A stretch of 64,000 bases of DNA, from assembly GCA_947044365.1 (NCBI GenBank), contig OX345644.1, forward strand, positions 6,884,077-6,948,076, in the 5' to 3' direction. The notes under the pieces are model-generated. The model was not told the origin of the DNA. It worked only from the letters and a program-made list of their open reading frames with translations, and did not search any database. Below are positions 57,773-64,000 of the stretch, piece by piece; position 1 is the stretch's first letter; each line of letters starts with the position of its first letter. The position numbers and the translations under genes are program-made. Source of the stretch: Petrosia ficiformis. Taxonomy: Eukaryota > Porifera > Demospongiae > Haplosclerida > Petrosiidae.

Positions 57773-60609
57773 TTATTTTGCAGGTAATACTAGTGGATGT
57801 TTCTTGAATGCATGTACAGGGAACTTCTCCCCTCCACTTCCTCTTACTAATCTCTTACTAGCAACATCAAACAGAAGAGGATTATATTTAAACAATTCAT
57901 CAAGACACACTTTCTCTTCAGATGTTATCAGACCAAACCTGTAATGATAATATACAATATATTTATGTGGTAGTGTCTCAGTCAATTCATTAATTACTAG
58001 ATGTAGCAGATATGCTGCAAACATAGTTTGGATAGTAATACATGTGTATTTATGAATTGAAAATCATTGAACACTGCAGAGTATTATCATAAGTATACAT
58101 ACCTTTTCAGTCTTGATGTTTGACTCAATAGACTCATACCGGGGGCAGGATAATCTGATCCATACAATAATCTATCATGCAAGTCCTGCAATGGTACATA
58201 CAAATGCAATTCAATTCAGGGATACCTTTGCATTAGTGCATTAATCACTCACAGGATCTTCTAATATTTTTTTGAGATAAGGGACTCTATGTACTGCATT
58301 CAGTTGAGACAAATCTCCAAATAACAGTCCTCTGTATCTAATTAGGTTCGGATTTCATCACATGACATTCACATGATATATATTCTTACTTTTCTTCCTT
58401 CATTAGTCGTAACCAAAGTTCAAAACAAGGAACAGATCTATTATCATTGTCAATATCTGCAGCATATCCCTGCAATTATAATTGTAATTAAAACAGTCTC
58501 CATTAGTTGCTATGACAACATACATCAGTTGCACAATGAGCAGTAATAATCTTTACCCCACAATCAAGAGCTCTATCAAACATAAATCATTATTTGAATA
58601 AAATAAACTGTGAATCTCATCATACCGTCTTAATAGCAGGGGATTCCCTAAACTATTATCATGAAAACCAGCGTTGAGAGCTTGATCATTACCACCATGA
58701 ATAAGCATAACCTGTATAAAAATATATCAATATGCATGTTTAGATGATACTGTGTATCATAGTTTATACCATGGTGAGTGGGCAATCGCCATGGTAACCT
58801 TCGATGTACCATGGGAGATATATGCCCATAACATGCCTGTAGACAGGGAGATTTAGTGTCTAGCCACTAAAAAATCTAATCATATTTTCACAGTTTTTAC
58901 AGTAAACACTAATTGGTATAGCACTATGGTTTCTACTTGACATGAGTGATGTCAAATGTGATTTACAAAATGTAATTGCATACTTTTGTGTTATATACCA
59001 TAAGGACATAGTTGAAGCCAATTATGGGCATATAACACCTATGCCCTCAACCAATTATCTATCTACCAGGTGTTATATTATATGCCCTCAACCAATGCCT
59101 CCAACTAGGGCTATATATATCCTACACATATACCATGTTCAGTTCCTTTATCTTGTTATAAAATGGAATTAATTTCTCATCTGATGGATCCATTCCCATT
59201 GAGTTTGGCTATTGGAAATAAATCAGTGCATGATATGAGATATGATAATATATTACACACATACTAGCCATAGTACAATGTTAACACCATGTTGAGATAA
59301 CTGTTCAAGTATATCTAGTGCATCATGTCTATGAGGATTAACAGATCCAACTGGATTGAACAATTCAGGAAATTCAGTAGCTAGCTGTATAGAATATTCA
59401 TTAGGTACATACTGGAAGAGAAAGATAATGACTTATATAATAATGAATATCAAAACCACATTTACCAATGATGAAAGATTCATGTCTTGTTCACCAGTAA
59501 TTGGGTCATAGAATGCATCAAATGGTAACATGTTGTATCGACCATGAATAAATCCAGTCATAGAAGGGTTAATAATTCCAGCTGGTACAAAATGCTTAAT
59601 AAGACGAATGAAACGACTAAGATATTCCATATCACCACTGAAAACAAAATCAATAAAAAAAATTGTTTCCATGGCAACCACACTCACTTCTTTCTCTGTA
59701 TGGTTTGAGTTGCATAAGAAAACATAATTGCTTTTGAAACTTGTATCGGATGCCACAAAGATTCATACTATAAATATTGTGAAGGTTGATTTGTCAATGA
59801 ATATCGTTAACTCACATTGCCATGTATTTGACATTGAGATCCCGTGACACCATTTCCCATAAGATGACAATGATAATCAACAATGTCTCGAGGATCCTAA
59901 ATTAGTGAAGTTAATGTATCACACTATCAAATGTTCATTGATTCATTCAAATGTCAATTTTACATTAATTCTTAAGCATTTGGTTGACATTATGATAGAT
60001 ATTAAACTAGCCCAGAATCAAACAAGTAAAATTCTTGGTATTAGCCAGTAGTTAAATCACATAATAATAATAATAATAATAATATTTCCTGAAATATTTT
60101 TAAGTGCAGCAGTTTGCTATGAAGGTGTTTAGTAATTACCTAACTGTCTAGCTATAGGTCAGAAAATTGAACAAATCATTTCTGCACTTAATTGCATTTT
60201 TATTGTGTTGTGTCGTCTCTACAATTACAATAGAATGACTCACTAAATCATGAAATACTTTTTCTCTCAGTATCTGTTGAGTAGCTGGAGAGAGAGGACA
60301 CACTCCTTCATTATCCAATAGGTCTTCTGGTTCATAAGAGAAATTACCACCAAGCTAAGTTATAATAGTATTATATATAATGATTAGATATATAAACATT
60401 ATATGAATCACACACTCATTATAGAATAGAAATACCTTGAAAACAATATATTCAACCCATGAACAGTTAGAAGTCAGTGATGGAGGACCAGACAAACAAT
60501 TTTCTCTTATTCTGAAGTTATAGTTTTTCATCAATGATGAACTATAAAATAATTATTATAGGAAATGCAATAAAATAGATAGATCATCTATAACTTACTT
60601 AGTAGCCAT
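57773..60609 (-). CDS. Amidohydrolase-related metal-dependent hydrolase, copy 3 (inverted)
   Basis: Minus-strand relative of copies 1 and 2 with the same exon order. Start MATK at 60,609; SSLMKNYNFRIRENCLSGPP; LGGNFSYEPEDLLDNEGVCP; DPRDIVDYHCHLMGNGVTGS (HxH pair); YLSRFIRLIKHFVPAGIINP; MNLSSL; the later MLIHGGNDQALNAGF-like, AHCATD and GSDYPAPGMSLLSQT-like motifs; last exon FGLITSEEKVCLDELFKYNP ending HPLVLPAK at 57,773. It is clearly diverged from copies 1 and 2 in sequence and introns, so it is an older duplicate; the metal-binding residues appear kept. It lacks the 180-bp repeat in the intron where copies 1, 2 and 4 carry it. An extra block of about 380 bp (58,760-59,140) sits in one intron. 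Confidence 0.8.
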
Positions 60610-60719
60610 ATTCAAACGACGCTGCAGGCGCAAAATACATAGCCTTATAGTGATATGAAACAATAGATACTCCACCCTAAAAAAGGCCATTTAATATGGC
60701 TTCACCTTTGCAGTCTTGA

Positions 60720-61165
60720 TGTATGTACTACAGCATTAACAGCATGTATAGGATGATGACAGCAAGTAATTACTGTATCTTCATTGTATTATACAGATAA
60801 TAATATTATAGATCTGTCTATAATAATTATTCAACTATAAACATCCTGATCTAACAAGACTACAACATACAACTACACAGATGTTAACCAGGTGTACTAC
60901 ATGTAACAAATTATGCAATATACAGCCGGTAGTTAAAGAGTATTACAGAATTGACTAATACCTTACTCGCTCAATGACTTCACATATATATATTGCATAT
61001 TTTATGATTATTATCATTGTAGGTTTGGTCTGATTACAGAAGAGAAAGTGTGTCTTGGTGAATTGTTAATATAATCTGTTTGCTGCTGCTAATAAGAGGA
61101 AGTGGAGAGAAGAAGTTCCCTGTACATGCATTCAAGAAACATCCACCTGCAAAATAATGAAAATA
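60720..61165 (+). pseudogene. Decayed hydrolase remnant (first-exon and last-exon scraps)
   Basis: GATGACAGCAAGTAATTACTGTAT (read in two parts near 60,750-60,780) resembles the first exon and donor of copies 1 and 2. At 61,021-61,158 a damaged last exon follows: FGLITEEKVCLGELL, then a stop, then a frame-shifted stretch matching RGSG.EKKFPVHAFKKHPPA. The middle of the gene is gone. It is nearer copy 3 than copies 1 and 2 in its last exon. Confidence 0.72.
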
Positions 61166-61224
61166 TACGTACTACATTCACAAATTTTGTGAATGTAGTT
61201 TTTAAAGACATAATTAAACTGAAC

Positions 61225-61236
61225 TGCGCATGCGCA
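61225..61236. promoter_or_regulatory. NRF1-type palindrome upstream of hydrolase copy 4
   Basis: Perfect TGCGCATGCGCA 47 bp before the copy 4 ATG, with TATATAAGG shortly downstream. Confidence 0.6.
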
Positions 61237-61282
61237 AATCTTTCTTTGGTATATAAGGTGTGGCTGCTAATAAAAAATAAAC

Positions 61283-61506
61283 ATGGCTGAAGGAGAAAGT
61301 TATTCAATTCTAACAAGCAGGTAAGAACTAGTTATTTGTGTCCATAATCTTGTATTATTCTCACAGGTCATCTGTAATGATGACAACGTACGAGTTCAAA
61401 ATAAAAGATAACTGTTTACCTGGTCCACCAAATCTCATCAGGAGGAGATCTTTTGCTCAGTATATAGGTTTCAAGGTGTTTGTTTATTTTTAGAGTGTAT
61501 GTCACA

Positions 61507-61543
<37 letters not shown>

Positions 61544-61681
61544 TAATTGTATAATATTATATTATAACAGCTTGGTGGTAATTTCTCTTATGAACCAGAA
61601 GACCTATTAGATAATGAAGGAGTGTGTCCTCTCTCTCCAGCTTCTCAACAGATACTGAGAGAAAGAGTATTTCATGATTTA
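61283..61681 (+). CDS. Amidohydrolase-related hydrolase, copy 4 (5' end; continues past the window)
   Basis: Three exons: 61,283-61,320 (MAEGESYSILTSR), 61,367-61,476 (SSVMMTTYEFKIKDNCLPGP ... FAQYIGFK) and 61,571-61,681 (LGGNFSYEPEDLLDNEGVCP ... ILRERVFHDL). Exon borders and phases match copies 1-3. The next expected exon (the HxH exon) is not reached because the intron is filled by the 180-bp array to the window edge. Whether the gene is complete cannot be judged. It carries a distinct N terminus from copies 1 and 2, and its own NRF1-type promoter motif. Confidence 0.75.
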
Positions 61682-61819
61682 GTGAGTAATTCTATTTATA
61701 ATTACATTCTGATGAATAAAACTATATGAACATAACAAACACATCATTACATAACTCTGTAACAAGTTTAAACCCAATCCAAAACCCTTACTACTAAAAT
61801 AAGTACCAAGGCTATAGTT

Positions 61820-64000
61820 CAGGGTCCATTTCAAGAAAATATTAAAATGCTCGCAGTTCCTACAATCGACATCTCTGATCAAAAATATTTTGTACACCAA
61901 ATAAGGACATCATTATCTAAGTCTGGAACAAATTTCGGACCAATCCGAAACGTTGAATATTTTGGTCAAAAAACGAACCATGAACTATATATATATAGTT
62001 CATGGTCCGTTTAGAGTTTTGAGATATTAAAATGCTCGCAGTTCCTACAATCGACATCTCTGATCAAAAATATTTTGTACACCAAATAAGGACATCATTA
62101 TCTAAGTCTGGAACAAATTTCGGACCAATCCGAAACGCTCAATATTTTGGTCTAAAAACGAACCATGAACTATAGTTCATGGTTTTTTTAGAGTTTCGAG
62201 AGAATATTAAAATGCTCGCAGTTCCTACAAACGACATTTCTGATCAAAAATATTTTGTACACCTAATAAGGACATCATTATCTAAGTCTGGAACAAATTT
62301 CGGACCAATCCGAAACGTTCAATATTTTGGTCTAAAAACGAACCATGAACTATAGTTCATGGTTTTTTTAGAGTTTCGAGAGAATATTAAAATGCTCGCA
62401 GTTCCTACAAACGACATTTTGGTTTAAAAATAATTTTTACACCTAATAAGGACAACATTATCTAAGTCTGGAGCAAATTTCGGACCAATCCGAAACGTTG
62501 AATATTTTGGTCAAAAAACGAACCATGAACTATATATAGTTCATGGTCCGTTTAGAGTTTTGAGATATTAAAATGCTCGCAGTTCCTACAATCGACCTCT
62601 CTGATCAAAAATATTTTGTACACCTAATAAGGACATCATTATCTAAGTCTGGAGCAAATTTCGGACCAATCCGAAACGTTCAATATTTTGGTCTAAAAAC
62701 GAACCATGAACTATAGTTCATGGTCCGTTTAGAGTTTCGAGAGAATATTAAAATGCTCGCAGTTCCTACAAACGACATTTCGGTTTAAAAATATTTTGTA
62801 CACCTAATAAGGACATCATTATCTAAGTCTGGAACAAATTTCGGACCAATCCGAAACGTTCAATATTTTGGTCTAAAAACGAACCATGAACTATAGTTCA
62901 TGGTTTTTTTAGAGTTTCGAGAGAATATTAAAATGCTCGCAGTTCCTACAAACGACATTTTGGTTTAAAAATAATTTTTACACCTAATAAGGACAACATT
63001 ATCTAAGTCTGGAGCAAATTTCGGACCAATCCGAAACGTTCAATATTTTGGTCTAAAAACGAACCATGAACTATAGTTCATGGTTTTTTTAGAGTTTCGA
63101 GAGAATATTAAAATGCTCGCAGTTCCTACAAACGACATTTCTGATCAAAAATATTTTGTACACCTAATAAGGACATCATTATCTAAGTCTGGAACAAATT
63201 TCGGACCAATCCGAAACGTTCAATATTTTGGTCTAAAAACGAACCATGAACTATAGTTCATGGTTTTTTTAGAGTTTCGAGAGAATATTAAAATGCTCGC
63301 AGTTCCTACAAACGACATTTCTGATCAAAAATAATTTGTACACCTAATAAGGACATCATTATCTAAGTCTGGAACAAATTTCGGACCAATCCGAAACGTT
63401 CAATATTTTGGTCTAAAAACGAACCATGAACTATAGTTCATGGTTTTTTTAGAGTTTCGAGAGAATATTAAAATGCTCGCAGTTCCTACAAACGACATTT
63501 CTGATCAAAAATATTTTGTACACCTAATAAGGACATCATTATCTAAGTCTGGAACAAATTTTGGACCAATCCGAAACGTTCAATATTTTGGTCTAAAAAC
63601 GAACCATGAACTATAGTTCATGGTTTTTTTAGAGTTTCGAGAGAATATTAAAATGCTCGCAGTTCCTACAAACGACATTTCTGATCAAAAATAATTTGTA
63701 CACCTAATAAGGACATCATTATCTAAGTCTGGAACAAATTTCGGACCAATCCGAAACGTTCAATATTTTGGTCTAAAAACGAACCATGAACTATAGTTCA
63801 TGGTTTTTTTAGAGTTTCGAGAGAATATTAAAATGCTCGCAGTTCCTACAAACGACATTTCTGATCAAAAATAATTTGTACACCTAATAAGGACATCATT
63901 ATCTAAGTCTGGAACAAATTTCGGACCAATCCGAAACGTTCAATATTTTGGTCTAAAAACGAACCATGAACTATAGTTCATGGTTTTTTTAGAGTTTCGA
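61820..64000 (+). repeat. 180-bp tandem satellite array (about 12 units, continues past the window)
   Basis: Palindromes centred on CTATAG recur at 62,172, 62,352, 62,532 and then exactly every 180 bp to 63,972. Each unit holds GTTTCGAGAGAATATTAAAA, TGCTCGCAGTTCCTACAAAC, CAAAAATATTTTGTACACCT, GGACATCATTATCTAAGTCT and TTTCGGACCAATCCGAAACG, then the palindrome CCATGAACTATAGTTCATGG. The last six units are almost identical, with some alternating in pairs (AATATTTTG versus AATAATTTG), a higher-order pattern. Confidence 0.95.

Noticed and set aside
61820..64000. CRISPR array
   Set aside because: The 180-bp units are continuous tandem repeats with no unique spacers, and the context is a eukaryotic intron.
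61820..64000. Hammerhead-ribozyme satellite (retrozyme-like)
   Set aside because: The required CTGATGA ... GAAA core was not found; the nearest string is CTGATCA, and the visible structure is only a palindrome plus a short hairpin.

Overview
The window is eukaryotic nuclear DNA, AT-rich, with intron-dense animal genes packed closely on both strands. Most introns are only about 45-100 bp with plain GT...AG borders; the long ones are mostly filled by minisatellites. Gene content (nephrocystin-4, Spindly, NRF1, nibrin, KDM5, XPC, tandem death-domain proteins, a PEP-synthase/rifampicin-phosphotransferase-like enzyme) together with the compact layout fits a basal metazoan. My best guess is a demosponge such as Amphimedon; this is inferred from style and content, and no species marker was seen.

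Layout from left to right: 3' end of NPHP4 (+); SPDL1/Spindly (-) in a head-to-head pair with APIP (+); two tandem paralogous genes (+), each encoding two death domains; NOPCHAP1 (-) head-to-head with DENND6 (+); SMKR1 (-), whose first coding exon is only the ATG; NRF1 (-) head-to-head with a dikinase-like gene (+); NBN/nibrin (-) head-to-head with KDM5 (+), which fills 33-44 kb. From 43.6 kb to the end lies a rearranged region. A tandem segmental duplication repeats the KDM5 3' end, a TIM-barrel amidohydrolase gene, a small unrecognised gene and the 5' part of XPC. It is followed by intact XPC (+), an inverted third hydrolase copy (-), a decayed hydrolase remnant (+), and the 5' end of a fourth hydrolase (+) whose intron runs into an exact 180-bp tandem repeat array reaching the window edge.

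Several neighbours share broad themes without forming an operon-like unit. NBN and XPC act in DNA repair, KDM5 and NRF1 in transcription control, and NPHP4 (and by homology possibly SMKR1) in ciliated cells. Near-consensus NRF1 palindromes (TGCGCATGCGCA) lie in the NBN/KDM5 promoter and upstream of the duplicated small gene and hydrolase copy 4, while NRF1 itself is encoded here.

The most notable structures are the tandem duplication with a readable junction at about 48,560; the 180-bp repeat family bounded by a palindrome, found in introns of at least five genes; a piggyBac-like element precisely inserted at a TTAA inside a KDM5 intronic minisatellite and still carrying a transposase zinc-finger tail; and a candidate 86-residue gene intact in one duplicate and frameshifted in the other.
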